Assembly (NCBI GenBank): GCA_035946615.1
Contig: DASYZB010000013.1
Coordinates: forward strand, 1 to 61,312
Origin: Verrucomicrobiia bacterium
GTDB lineage: Bacteria > Verrucomicrobiota > Verrucomicrobiia > Limisphaerales > UBA8199
Direction of reading: 5' to 3'
DNA: 61,312 bases
A model generated the notes under the pieces. The model made no database searches. It was not told the origin of the DNA and saw nothing but the letters and a program-made list of their open reading frames with translations. Below are positions 53,630-61,312 of this stretch, one piece after another (within the stretch, counting starts at the first letter, position 1; each line of letters opens with the position of its first letter). A program made the translations under genes and the position numbers.

Positions 53630-53728
53630 CCGGGCAGCGGTGGCGGATATGATTATCAGTGGTGACAAGGACCTGGTATCCCAATCGTTGGCGCGGCGGA
53701 AGCCGTCAAACTGCTGGCTCTTCCCTAG
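53630..53728 (+). pseudogene. PIN-domain toxin remnant
   Basis: The plus strand reads VADMIISGDKDLV then, in the next frame, GIPIVGAAEAVKLLALP and a TAG at 53726-53728. This is the end of a PIN-domain RNase: the ADLIISGDKDLL catalytic motif and the GIPIVxPxxAxxLL C-terminus, with the 10 or so residues normally between them missing and the frame changed. The N-terminal 90 residues are absent. A small relic of a VapC-like toxin. Confidence 0.6.
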
Positions 53729-53821
53729 AGCGTGACTTCATGAGAATAAGGCTTGCGGCTTTGGCGCTGTGGCGTCTGGGGGATTCACTCGCCGAAAAAT
53801 GTCCTGTTTTAGCCTTCATTC

Positions 53822-55999
53822 CTATTTCCGCCCCGGCAATGCGAAGGCCACGTAGGCATCGCCACTTTTCGTGCCAACCTTGCCGCCGCCGCAGGCGATG
53901 ACCACGAATTGGCGGCCATTCACCATGTACGTTGACGGCGTAGCAAAACCGTTGGCGGGCAACTTGGCCTGCCACAGAGTTTTGCCCGTCCGCTGGTCGA
54001 AGGAGCGAATCATTTCGTCCTTGGCGGCGGCGATGAAGAGCAGGCCGCCTGCGGTGACAATCGGTCCACCGTAGTTTTCCAGGCCGGTCGGAGCAATCCC
54101 CCGAGCGGTGAGGGCCGGGATTTCGCCCAACGTCACACGCCACCGGTATTCACCGGTATTGAGGTCAATGGCGTTGAGGGTACCCCAAGGCGGTTTAACG
54201 GCGGGGTAACCGTTCGTATCGAGCCACCGGTTGTAGCCGGTCATCGTGTAGGGAATCCCGCCCAGGACAACGTCGCCGGAGACTTCCTCATGACGTTCGG
54301 CGCCCGCGGCCGGCGTTGTGGTCCCAAGCAGCACATCGGCGAGGGCCTCCTTTTGCCGGTTCGAAAGGAAATTAAATGAAGGCATCATCCCGCGCCCGGT
54401 TGCCAGCAAATGGACGATGTCGGCGCGTTTCATTTTTTTGCCGATCTCAACCAGGGAGGGCACGTTTTGGGCGGCATTGCCCTTGCGCTCGACGCCGTGG
54501 CAGGCCGCGCAGATTTGGGTAAAAAGCTGATGACCACCGCCGGAGGGACCGTTGGTTGAAAGAGCGATTGGCACCATCGTGAGTATCCAGGGCATCTCGT
54601 TTTCGTTCACATACAGCACACCGTCCGGATCGACCGCCGCCCCGCCCCATTCGCCGCCGCCATCGAAACCCGGAAAAATAATCGTGCCTTCGGTGCTGGG
54701 AGGGGCAAAAGGCACGTGCGGGCGAATTTTGGAAAATCGGTCGAGCACCTCGCGTCGTGAGGCGGGAGAGATATCAGTGATTTCGTTGTAAGTGAAGAAC
54801 TGGCGCGCAAATGGCAGCGGTTTGGTCGGCAGCGGCTGGGTGGGCCAGGCCGCTTCACCTTGGAGATCGGAGGGAGGAACCATGCGCTCTTTGATCGGAA
54901 ACAACGGCTCGCCGGTGTCCCGGTTGAACAGGAAGACATGCCCTGACTTGGTAGTCTGCGCAACCGCATCGATCGGATGCCCATTGTGCCGGACCGTAAC
55001 AAGGACCGGTGGTGCAGGCAAATCGCGGTCCCATAGATCGTGGTGAACGCATTGGAAATGCCAGATGCGCCGGCCCGTGTTGGCATCCAGGGCGAGCAGG
55101 CAGTTGGCAAAGAGGTCCTGGCCGATGCGGTTACCACCCCAAAAATCAAACGCGGCTGAGCCGGTTGGGACATAGACAATCCCGCGGCGCTCGTCCACGC
55201 TCATGCCTGTCCAGCAGTTCACTCCCCCGACGTAGGTCCAGGCATCGGGCGGCCAGGTGTTGTAACCTGGTTCTCCGGGATAGGGAAGGATATGGAAGGT
55301 CCAGACGATTTTGCCGGTGCGAATGTCATAAGCCCGGAGATGCCCAGGCGCAGCGGGCGCGGGTCCTTCCCCGACGCGCAGGGGAAGGAACAGGAGGTTG
55401 CGATAAACTGCGCCGGGCGAGGTCGAAACGACGTAGAGATTGCTCACGTCGCGGCCAAGCCCGTCTTTGATATCCACATGGCCCTTGTCGCCGAAGCCCT
55501 CGATGGACCGGCCCGTTGCCGCATCCACAGCATAGAGGAAATGATCGGCGGAGAAGAGGATTCGGCGGTCGGTGCCGTCAGCCCAATAAACCACGCCGCG
55601 ATTGACGCCCAGGGCATCGCTGCTGGGCCGGCTCTCGAAGGGATCGAAGCGCCATAGCTCGTGTCCGGTAGCGGCGTCGAGGGCAATGAGTTTGAGCCGG
55701 GGCGTCGTCCCATACAGGATGCCGTCGATGATGAGTGGATTGCACTGGATTTGAGACAGGTTGTCCGCGCGGGCATCCCCGGAATGGTAAACCCAGGCGA
55801 CTTCGAGTTGGCGGACGTTGCGCGGCGTAATTTGCTTCAGGAGCGAGTAATGGGTGCTGCCGCGGTCGCCGAGATAGACGGGCCAGTTGCGCTCAGCGGG
55901 CGCCGCGGCAAGACCGCACAGGAAACTATTTAAAGCCCAGAGGCTGCAGCCAAGCGCCCCAAGGCAGAGCCGATTGAATTTGGAACTGCGCAATTTCAT
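53822..55999 (-). CDS. PQQ-dependent dehydrogenase with a cytochrome c domain
   Basis: 725 residues. Signal peptide (LGALGCSLWALNSFLCGLAA), then an eight-bladed propeller of quinoprotein type: YLGDRGSTHYSLLKQITPRN, VRQLEVAWVYHSGDARADNL, WPPDAWTYVGGVNCWTGMSV, AQTTKSGHVFLFNRDTGEPL and NGRQFVVIACGGGKVGTKSG. The sequence is similar to membrane quinoprotein glucose dehydrogenases but has no N-terminal membrane domain. A c-type haem domain is inserted before the last blades: QICAACHGVERKGNAA (CxxCH) with a possible Met ligand in GRGMMPSFNFLS. Periplasmic alcohol or sugar oxidation is likely. It starts 6 bp after the glycosidase gene, same operon. Confidence 0.9.
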   Translation of the reverse strand: MKLRSSKFNRLCLGALGCSLWALNSFLCGLAAAPAERNWPVYLGDRGSTHYSLLKQITPRNVRQLEVAWVYHSGDARADNLSQIQCNPLIIDGILYGTTPRLKLIALDAATGHELWRFDPFESRPSSDALGVNRGVVYWADGTDRRILFSADHFLYAVDAATGRSIEGFGDKGHVDIKDGLGRDVSNLYVVSTSPGAVYRNLLFLPLRVGEGPAPAAPGHLRAYDIRTGKIVWTFHILPYPGEPGYNTWPPDAWTYVGGVNCWTGMSVDERRGIVYVPTGSAAFDFWGGNRIGQDLFANCLLALDANTGRRIWHFQCVHHDLWDRDLPAPPVLVTVRHNGHPIDAVAQTTKSGHVFLFNRDTGEPLFPIKERMVPPSDLQGEAAWPTQPLPTKPLPFARQFFTYNEITDISPASRREVLDRFSKIRPHVPFAPPSTEGTIIFPGFDGGGEWGGAAVDPDGVLYVNENEMPWILTMVPIALSTNGPSGGGHQLFTQICAACHGVERKGNAAQNVPSLVEIGKKMKRADIVHLLATGRGMMPSFNFLSNRQKEALADVLLGTTTPAAGAERHEEVSGDVVLGGIPYTMTGYNRWLDTNGYPAVKPPWGTLNAIDLNTGEYRWRVTLGEIPALTARGIAPTGLENYGGPIVTAGGLLFIAAAKDEMIRSFDQRTGKTLWQAKLPANGFATPSTYMVNGRQFVVIACGGGKVGTKSGDAYVAFALPGRK

Positions 56000-56005
56000 G
56001 GTTTA

Positions 56006-58756
56006 TTACTCGCTCAGCACGGTCTCTTTCGATTCACCAACCAGATACACCGGCGAGGGCCCGAGTTGGACGCTGCCCCCGGGGAGTTCATTGCCCATCA
56101 TATCGCAGGCCTTCACGGTTGGACCCAGCTTGAGTCGCGCGGGATGCTCTGGCGCAGCCCAGGCGATTGAGACGACCCGCCCGGCGCTCTCAAAGGAGTA
56201 CACCCGGGTGCCCTCATGAACAATTTGCGAGATGCAGCGGTCGGGGACGCCGAGCAAGCGCGTCAGAGTGGCCACGCCGCAATACATCTTGCGGGGTGTG
56301 CCGCCGTACTCGAAGAGCACGCCGGCGGCATCAGGCCCGTTGATGGTCCCGCAGGTGCCCGCATGAAAAAATATTTTTCGCACGCCATGGGCAAAGGCGA
56401 CAGCGGTAAACTTCACAATGTGCTCTGTAGCGGCGCACTCGCTGGGCCAGCGGCACCGGTTCATGGTGGCATCGCCCACACTCGGCGGCGCGCAGGCGGG
56501 GTCGTCATCGGCGTAGCAACCCCATTCGGTAATCCAGACCGGCTTCGGGCCGCCATGCTCGTTCATGAGATGTTCCAGGAATGAGAATGAATCTTCAAAG
56601 CTCTCCGCTGGCCGGGCTGGGTCGTACATGTGGAGGTCGAACACATCAAGCCAGCGCAGGCCACCCTGGGCCACGAAATCTTGCGTCAGCCCCGCTTCGA
56701 GACCCGCGCTGATGCCGCCCACAACCCGGCACTGCCCCTCTGCGCGCAAGGCCTTGGCAGCCGTTTCAAGAAAATGCAGGTAGTCGCCCAGCGAGTAACC
56801 AAACTGGCGCGGGAGGGCATAATCAGTATAAACCGGCTCATTGAGGACTTGTATGTAAGTGACTTTGCGCCGGTCATAATGCCGCGCCACTTTGAGCGCG
56901 TAATCGCCAAAGGCCTTTAAATCTCTGGGCGCAAAAGCTACGGGCAGGCGCGTCCGCAGGGACTGGTTTTTGCCCGCAGCTTTTTGGACCTCATCGGCAC
57001 GGGCGGTTGTGGACCAAAGCGCTGAGGGAAAGGGCAAAAGCACCTCAACCTGGCCGTCCAGGGCGAACAGGCGCTGGATTTGAGTGTCTGCGGCGGTGAA
57101 ATCAAACCGGCCTGGCTCAGGCTCGATCGTTTGCCACTTGGCCGACCAATCACGCCACCAAACGATGCCCGCCTGCCGCGCCCGCTGAACAAGGAAGTCC
57201 CACGGGTAAGCATGATTGAAACCCAAGGCCGAGTCAGCCAGGTCGTTGTTCGCTGGAAGGATAAGGCCGCAACGGAGCGATTGAGTTTGTGACAGGACAG
57301 TCCCATTTGAGAAGGACAGGGACGACGACTGCGCGCGAGGTTCCAGAGAGCGGGATGGGACAGCGGTCCAGTTGGCCCTGAAAAAACCTTGGCGGCCACT
57401 GCACAGATGTGCCCAGGCCCGGCTGCGCTCACCGTGCGCCGGAACATGCAGGCGCCGCTCGGCGGCAAAAGCCCGGCGGTCGAAGAAATCAGTCAATTCG
57501 AGGTTGCCTCGGAGGGTTGCGGCCCGCTCGGAGTCGTTGTAAGCCCGTAGCGTGATGGTTAGACCTGCAGCGGGGTTGGTGAAAATATTTCCCGGGGCGG
57601 TTGTCTCGATAAATGATTCGAGCGGCTGGCGCGGTTCATAAGGGGTGGCATGCTCTCCGCGCTCCAACTGGACGGCATCAACCCAGAGCGTGGCTGATTC
57701 CAGTTTCGAGTCTCCAAGGTCCGGTCCCAGAGCGATAAAGAGAAACCGTTCGGTCGGCTTAAATGTAAATTCATATCGTTGCCATTGGGTTCCGACGCGG
57801 ACCTCTTTTTGATGCGCATTTTCAGGGGCCTCAATGAACGCCAATTGAGCAGGAACAGCATCCCGATCAGCCCGCAGAAAGGCCGAGAGGGTCAAAGGCT
57901 CGCCGGGCTTGACAGGGAACCAGCCTTGATTGGCCGCCAAAATGCGGCGAACGGGCTGGCGAACCGGGTCGTAGTAATCGAAATAAAACACCGGTGTTGT
58001 CTTGGGCGTTATGGAGATTTTGAGGCTATGCCGGCCATGGCTGGCGGCCTGGTCATCCCATTGGCCTTCCAGCCGGTAAAGGTTGCCTGCCCAGCCTTTC
58101 AAACCGTAAGTGAAGCTGCCCCAATTTGCCGTGCCGCACTCAAAACTGCTGTTGGGGATAAAGTTCTTAACCTGCGCGGTCGCAATCTGAGGAAACCATT
58201 GCTGGCCCTCGGCTGATTCAGCCAGCACAACGCCCTCCAGCCAGAGAGTGCCCGTGCTTTTGAACCAGAATTGCAACCGGCTTGAAGAAGCGGGCAAATC
58301 AATAGCAGCGCGAAACAGGAACTCGAAATGCCCCCACTGGCTGCCCGGTGAGAATGCCTCGGCTAACCCCGCATTCTGCCAGGGACGCGTATTCGATAGT
58401 CCAACCTCGACTGCGCCACCTCGGATTCCTTGAGCTTTTGCGCCAAAACTGAGCCGATACCAGTGGCCTTGACGCACACTGACCTTTCCGATCTGGCAGA
58501 GCATCGCGTGGAAGTCCGGGCCGTCCCCGTTGGACTCGGTGCAGCTCAGCCTGGCGCAGCGTTTGCCGTCAGGGCCGGTGTCCACTCTCAACTGTTGTTT
58601 GATTGCTGGGTTCCCTGCCGTGGACCAGAAATCGGGAAGACCCGATTCGTTTTGCATTTGATCGAACGAACCGTTTGCCACCAGGTTCGTCTCAGACGCG
58701 CTTAGACCGGAAATGCCGCCAAGAATCGACAAGAAGATCAGTGCGACGAGTTTCAT
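56006..58756 (-). CDS. Large secreted clan GH-A glycosidase with CBM-like modules
   Basis: 916 residues with a signal peptide (LVALIFLSILGGISGLSASE). Two N-terminal carbohydrate-binding modules of CBM4/CBM22 type (NLVANGSFDQMQNESGLPDF and FIPNSSFECGTANWGSFTYG, each with a later LRADRD, GKRCARL or HSLKIS strand), a linking beta domain, then a TIM barrel: GFNHAYPWDFLVQRARQAGI, VTYIQVLNEPVYTDYAL with acid/base Glu, VGGISAGLEAG, WLDVFDLHMYDP and PVWITEWGCYADDDPA with the nucleophile Glu. GH39/GH10-like by layout; substrate unreadable. Co-transcribed with the PQQ dehydrogenase, a pairing that could release and oxidise a sugar. Confidence 0.82.
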   Translation of the reverse strand: MKLVALIFLSILGGISGLSASETNLVANGSFDQMQNESGLPDFWSTAGNPAIKQQLRVDTGPDGKRCARLSCTESNGDGPDFHAMLCQIGKVSVRQGHWYRLSFGAKAQGIRGGAVEVGLSNTRPWQNAGLAEAFSPGSQWGHFEFLFRAAIDLPASSSRLQFWFKSTGTLWLEGVVLAESAEGQQWFPQIATAQVKNFIPNSSFECGTANWGSFTYGLKGWAGNLYRLEGQWDDQAASHGRHSLKISITPKTTPVFYFDYYDPVRQPVRRILAANQGWFPVKPGEPLTLSAFLRADRDAVPAQLAFIEAPENAHQKEVRVGTQWQRYEFTFKPTERFLFIALGPDLGDSKLESATLWVDAVQLERGEHATPYEPRQPLESFIETTAPGNIFTNPAAGLTITLRAYNDSERAATLRGNLELTDFFDRRAFAAERRLHVPAHGERSRAWAHLCSGRQGFFRANWTAVPSRSLEPRAQSSSLSFSNGTVLSQTQSLRCGLILPANNDLADSALGFNHAYPWDFLVQRARQAGIVWWRDWSAKWQTIEPEPGRFDFTAADTQIQRLFALDGQVEVLLPFPSALWSTTARADEVQKAAGKNQSLRTRLPVAFAPRDLKAFGDYALKVARHYDRRKVTYIQVLNEPVYTDYALPRQFGYSLGDYLHFLETAAKALRAEGQCRVVGGISAGLEAGLTQDFVAQGGLRWLDVFDLHMYDPARPAESFEDSFSFLEHLMNEHGGPKPVWITEWGCYADDDPACAPPSVGDATMNRCRWPSECAATEHIVKFTAVAFAHGVRKIFFHAGTCGTINGPDAAGVLFEYGGTPRKMYCGVATLTRLLGVPDRCISQIVHEGTRVYSFESAGRVVSIAWAAPEHPARLKLGPTVKACDMMGNELPGGSVQLGPSPVYLVGESKETVLSE

Positions 58757-58903
58757 CAACTGGGCTTGTTGTAGCTACTGAGGGGGAAGGATTCAAAGAA
58801 AAACCAAAGGCGGATTGTGAACCAATTGGCGTTTCGATCCTCTTCATGCTGACAAATATGTCATCATTTAAAATCTTCCCGAGAACAGTCTCACTCCCGC
58901 CCA

Positions 58904-59338
58904 TTATTCACGGTGAGGCAAGTGATAGGATCGAGCGCCGCAGGCTTTTACGGGTTTGTGTTTCCTTGTGGTCCAAACGTGGACCCCGAGCAGGACCGCC
59001 GATACGAGGAAAAGCAGCAGTAACAGAAGCAGCTGATTGCTGTTCAAAGGCTGAACCGCGACAGCAGGCGGTGGATAGGCAGCAGTTTGGACGAGGTTCG
59101 AACTGACCATTCGTGATGTTTGCTGGGTGACAGGGGCCCAAACGACGTTTGGACCGGGCTTTTCGGGATTGGGCGGCGGATTGGTTGGAGGTCCCGCCGG
59201 CGGCGAAGGGCCTGTCACAGGCGGTGCTGTTGGCCGACGCGAGGCAGACGCTCCGGAGAACTGCCCCGCGCCGGCACCCGAGCTGGCGCGGCCCGAGCCC
59301 ATTGCAATGAGAGTAGGCATCTCAAAATCCATTCTCAT
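58904..59338 (-). CDS. Putative Pro-rich single-span membrane protein
   Basis: 144 residues. A Ser/Gly/Ala-rich start (SGRASSGAGAGQFSGAS), a 25-residue proline block (APPVTGPSPPAGPPTNPPPN), a polar segment and one strong membrane helix with a leucine run (NQLLLLLLLFLVSAVLLGVH), ending in a basic tail. No family recognised and no convincing ribosome-binding site, so it may be a spurious GC-rich frame; the helix followed by a positive tail is the best argument for it. Divergent or unrelated to its neighbours. Confidence 0.4.
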   Translation of the reverse strand: MRMDFEMPTLIAMGSGRASSGAGAGQFSGASASRRPTAPPVTGPSPPAGPPTNPPPNPEKPGPNVVWAPVTQQTSRMVSSNLVQTAAYPPPAVAVQPLNSNQLLLLLLLFLVSAVLLGVHVWTTRKHKPVKACGARSYHLPHRE

Positions 59339-59859
59339 AAGGGACTGGCCCCTGCCCGACAGCAGGCCTGGGCCTTTGCTTTCCTCGACAAATGGTGCCG
59401 GGGCAATTTTGTTCCTGCGGTTCCGTTGGGAAACAGGGTGCGCCTGACCTCAAATGGATTGCGTAACCCCTTATAAAGCCGATGGATTCTTAGCCTGTGG
59501 GCGCGGTTTGATAATCGGCCTGGTAACCACCGCCCAATCTGAGCCGGACCGCATGCGGTTCCCGCTCATGCGTGAATTCCACGCAAAATGCGTGAATCTG
59601 GCGCACTGGCCGGCGCGAAGCGTCTTGGAGGTAGGTAAAAACCCCATGTGAAAGATTTATCAATCCCGAGATGATGAACGGGTTAGCTAAATCACTCCTA
59701 GCCCCAAAGGGCGCAGTTTCACCTATGGCTGCGCCCTTATTCCTTTGGCGCTGGACTCCCTGGCTGGTTTGCCGAGGGATTCGGACTTCAGGAATTTGAT
59801 TTGTTGGATGACTTTTAGAGGCGCCTGCGCTATGGTCTGAGGCAAATCGCCGAAACCTG
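59339..59859. other. Intergenic region with a strong hairpin, no gene recognised
   Basis: No open frame here matches a family. A perfect 10-bp stem AAGGGCGCAG / CTGCGCCCTT (59707-59716 and 59729-59738, 12-nt loop) is followed by ATTCCTTT and could terminate rightward transcripts. A second repeat-like pair, CGTGAATTCCACG near 59571 and GCGTGAATC near 59590, is short. The last 60 bp before 59860 are the likely leader of the monooxygenase gene. Confidence 0.45.
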
Positions 59860-61206
59860 ATGCGCGAGGAACGAACAGAGGTTCTGATAGTAGGGGCTGG
59901 GCCGGTCGGGCTCTGGACGGCTCTGCTGCTGGCCCGGGCGGGCATCGAAGTGGCCGTCATTGATCGCGAGGAAAGAACAGCCGCTCGCAGTTATGCTTGT
60001 GCCTTGCATCCCCGAACACTGGGGCTGCTCCAGCAGGTCAATGTGGCCCAAACCGTGCTGGCGCAAAGCCGCGCGGTGCGAACAATTGCTTTCTACGATG
60101 GGGAGAACCGGCGAGCGGAGGTAAATTTGGCCGGTGATGAAGGCCACTTTCCCTTTCTGGCTATTCTGCCGCAAAACCAGCTCGAAACCACCCTCGAAGA
60201 GGCACTATGCGCAGCAGGGGTAAAGGTCTATTGGAATCACCGGTTTGACGAATTGTCCGATGAACAGCGGGAGGTCATCGCCACGATCGAGGAGTTGGGT
60301 GGAACCGGCACCGGCTACATCGTCCCGCATTGGGAAACAACGGTCCGCCGCCGCACCTCCGTGGGCGCACAGTTCCTCGTGGGCGCCGATGGGCATCATT
60401 CCCTTGTGCGCGACCGTTTAGCCATTGGTTCTGATTCTGCCGGCGAACGGGAGTCCTTCGCCGCATATGAATTCGAGTGCGATGAGACAAGCCAGGACGA
60501 GATGCGCGTTGTTCTGGACGACCGGAGCACCAACGTGCTTTGGCCCTTGCCGGGTAATCGCTTCCGCTGGACTTTTCAAATGCTCAAATCCGATGCCCCG
60601 GCGGAATTTCCCGAGAAGGAACGCTCCACAATGCGTCTGGCTCAACCGCAAATAGACGAGCGCATCCGGGCTTACGTGCAGAAGGTTGCGAAGAATCGCG
60701 CGCCGTGGTTCGCCGGGGAGGTCAAGCGCATCGCCTGGTGCACCGAAGTAGGCTTTGAACCCTCCCTGGCCCGGTCCTTTGGCAAGGGCCGCTGCTGGTT
60801 GGCCGGAGATGCTGCGCACCAGACAGGACCCGTTGGTGTGCAAAGCATGAACTTGGGATTTGCCGAAGGGAAACACCTGGCCGAGGCCCTCGTCCGGGCG
60901 CTGCGCGGGTCCGGACCTAATGAGAGCCTGGCCGCCTATGACCGCCAGCAACAGAACGAATGCCGCAAGCTGCTTGGCCTGAACGGTGGTTTGCAGCCCC
61001 GGGCCGATGCCGACGCCTGGGTGCGCCGACGTTGTGCCAGGATTCTACCCTGCCTCCCTGCCACAGGCGGCGACCTGACAGGCTTAGCCAACCAATTACG
61101 CCTCGATATGCCTTGGGGCTCTGCTCCCTTGCGATCCGCTGCCTTTTCTCCCAAGGGTCAAGCCGGCGAATCCAATACCTCACCTGCGAGTGGCCGCCCA
61201 ACATGA
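59860..61206 (+). CDS. FAD-dependent aromatic monooxygenase-like protein
   Basis: 448 residues. The FAD fold is complete: GxGxxG in VLIVGAGPVGLWTALLLARA, Glu/Asp-Arg at strand 2 end (VIDREE), the DG motif FLVGADGHHSLVRDRL and the GD motif CWLAGDAAHQTGPVGVQSMN followed by LGFAEGKHLAEAL. This is the PHBH/UbiH/RdmE group of flavoprotein hydroxylases, which use NAD(P)H and O2 to hydroxylate a ring. No partner genes identify the substrate. The C-terminal 80 residues are basic and Pro/Ser-rich and may be less conserved. The gene ends shortly before a palindromic repeat at the window edge. Confidence 0.85.
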   Translation: MREERTEVLIVGAGPVGLWTALLLARAGIEVAVIDREERTAARSYACALHPRTLGLLQQVNVAQTVLAQSRAVRTIAFYDGENRRAEVNLAGDEGHFPFLAILPQNQLETTLEEALCAAGVKVYWNHRFDELSDEQREVIATIEELGGTGTGYIVPHWETTVRRRTSVGAQFLVGADGHHSLVRDRLAIGSDSAGERESFAAYEFECDETSQDEMRVVLDDRSTNVLWPLPGNRFRWTFQMLKSDAPAEFPEKERSTMRLAQPQIDERIRAYVQKVAKNRAPWFAGEVKRIAWCTEVGFEPSLARSFGKGRCWLAGDAAHQTGPVGVQSMNLGFAEGKHLAEALVRALRGSGPNESLAAYDRQQQNECRKLLGLNGGLQPRADADAWVRRRCARILPCLPATGGDLTGLANQLRLDMPWGSAPLRSAAFSPKGQAGESNTSPASGRPT

Positions 61207-61251
61207 CCGAGCGCATCTTGACACTGCCACCGGGAACTTGTTGTAGCCGCC

Positions 61252-61312
61252 GCGGAACGCCGGCTTTAGCCGGCAGGGGTGGTGAATTACACACTGCTGC
61301 CGGCTGAAGCCG
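61252..61312. repeat. Palindromic repeat, cut by the window edge
   Basis: CGGCTTTAGCCGGCAG (61261-61276) and CTGCCGGCTGAAGCCG (61297-61312) are inverted copies with one mismatch and a 20-nt loop, preceded by TTGTAGCCGCCGCGGAACGC. This GCCGGCTTTAGCCGGC-type unit is, from memory, a very common dispersed element in Verrucomicrobia. Confidence 0.65.

Overview
The window looks like chromosome of a Verrucomicrobiota bacterium, probably a soil or freshwater member of the Pedosphaera/Limisphaerales group. The evidence is: two prepilin-like proteins with the [11 protein letters not shown](V/I)IAILAA leader; a PSD1-like (DUF1549/DUF1553), DUF1501 and PPC-type gene set; secreted proteins ending in a short FYRV/FFRL module; many secreted glycoside hydrolases; and GC-rich palindromic intergenic repeats. 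Assignment rests on gene content only, because no rRNA gene is present.

Layout. 1-1136 is debris: the N-terminus of an IS4-like transposase cut by the window edge, then fragments of two unrelated glycosyltransferase-type genes joined head to tail. 1133-10289 holds a prepilin-like protein, an SGNH hydrolase, a secreted beta-propeller and a three-gene PSD1/DUF1501/PPC operon. 10439-14569 holds a RidA/chorismatase-like protein, a GH28 relic, purB, a single-domain response regulator and a small lipoprotein. 14780-22204 holds a MobA-like nucleotidyltransferase and a leftward glycan cluster (glycosyltransferase, UDP-galactopyranose mutase, two glycoside hydrolases). 22457-31734 holds a SNF2 helicase, a DUF2961 glycosidase, a pentapeptide-repeat protein, a GH5-like enzyme and several palindromic repeats. 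31744-34720 is a tight housekeeping operon (CPBP protease, thiL, tsaE, tsaB). 34866-45984 mixes two FHA proteins, a GT2, an amidase, a protease, gapA, a cupin isomerase-like protein, an MBL hydrolase, an asparaginase-like protein, a broken toxin-antitoxin pair, tRNA-Gln and carA.

46067-51189 is the most interesting part. It contains an OmpR-class two-component system, an EF-hand protein and a c-type cytochrome-like protein. Three near-identical sites of the form CTTAAY-N5-YTTAAGGT lie exactly where autoregulation and control of those two secreted-protein genes would need them, each pointing at its gene. The geometry is that of a PmrA box (YTTAAK-N5-YTTAAK), and two of the sites have a -10-like hexamer at identical spacing. 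I infer a small local regulon linking this kinase/regulator to an EF-hand protein and a haem protein that share unusual Gly-Pro-rich tracts.

51277-61312 holds a Pro/Tyr-rich secreted protein, a DUF5989/SGNH-hydrolase pair, a PIN-domain relic, a PQQ-dehydrogenase/glycosidase operon, a membrane protein and a FAD monooxygenase, ending in a truncated palindromic repeat. Gene decay is frequent: at least seven fragments or frameshifted genes were found (transposase end, two glycosyltransferase fragments, GH28, GxxExxY, MazF-like toxin, PIN).
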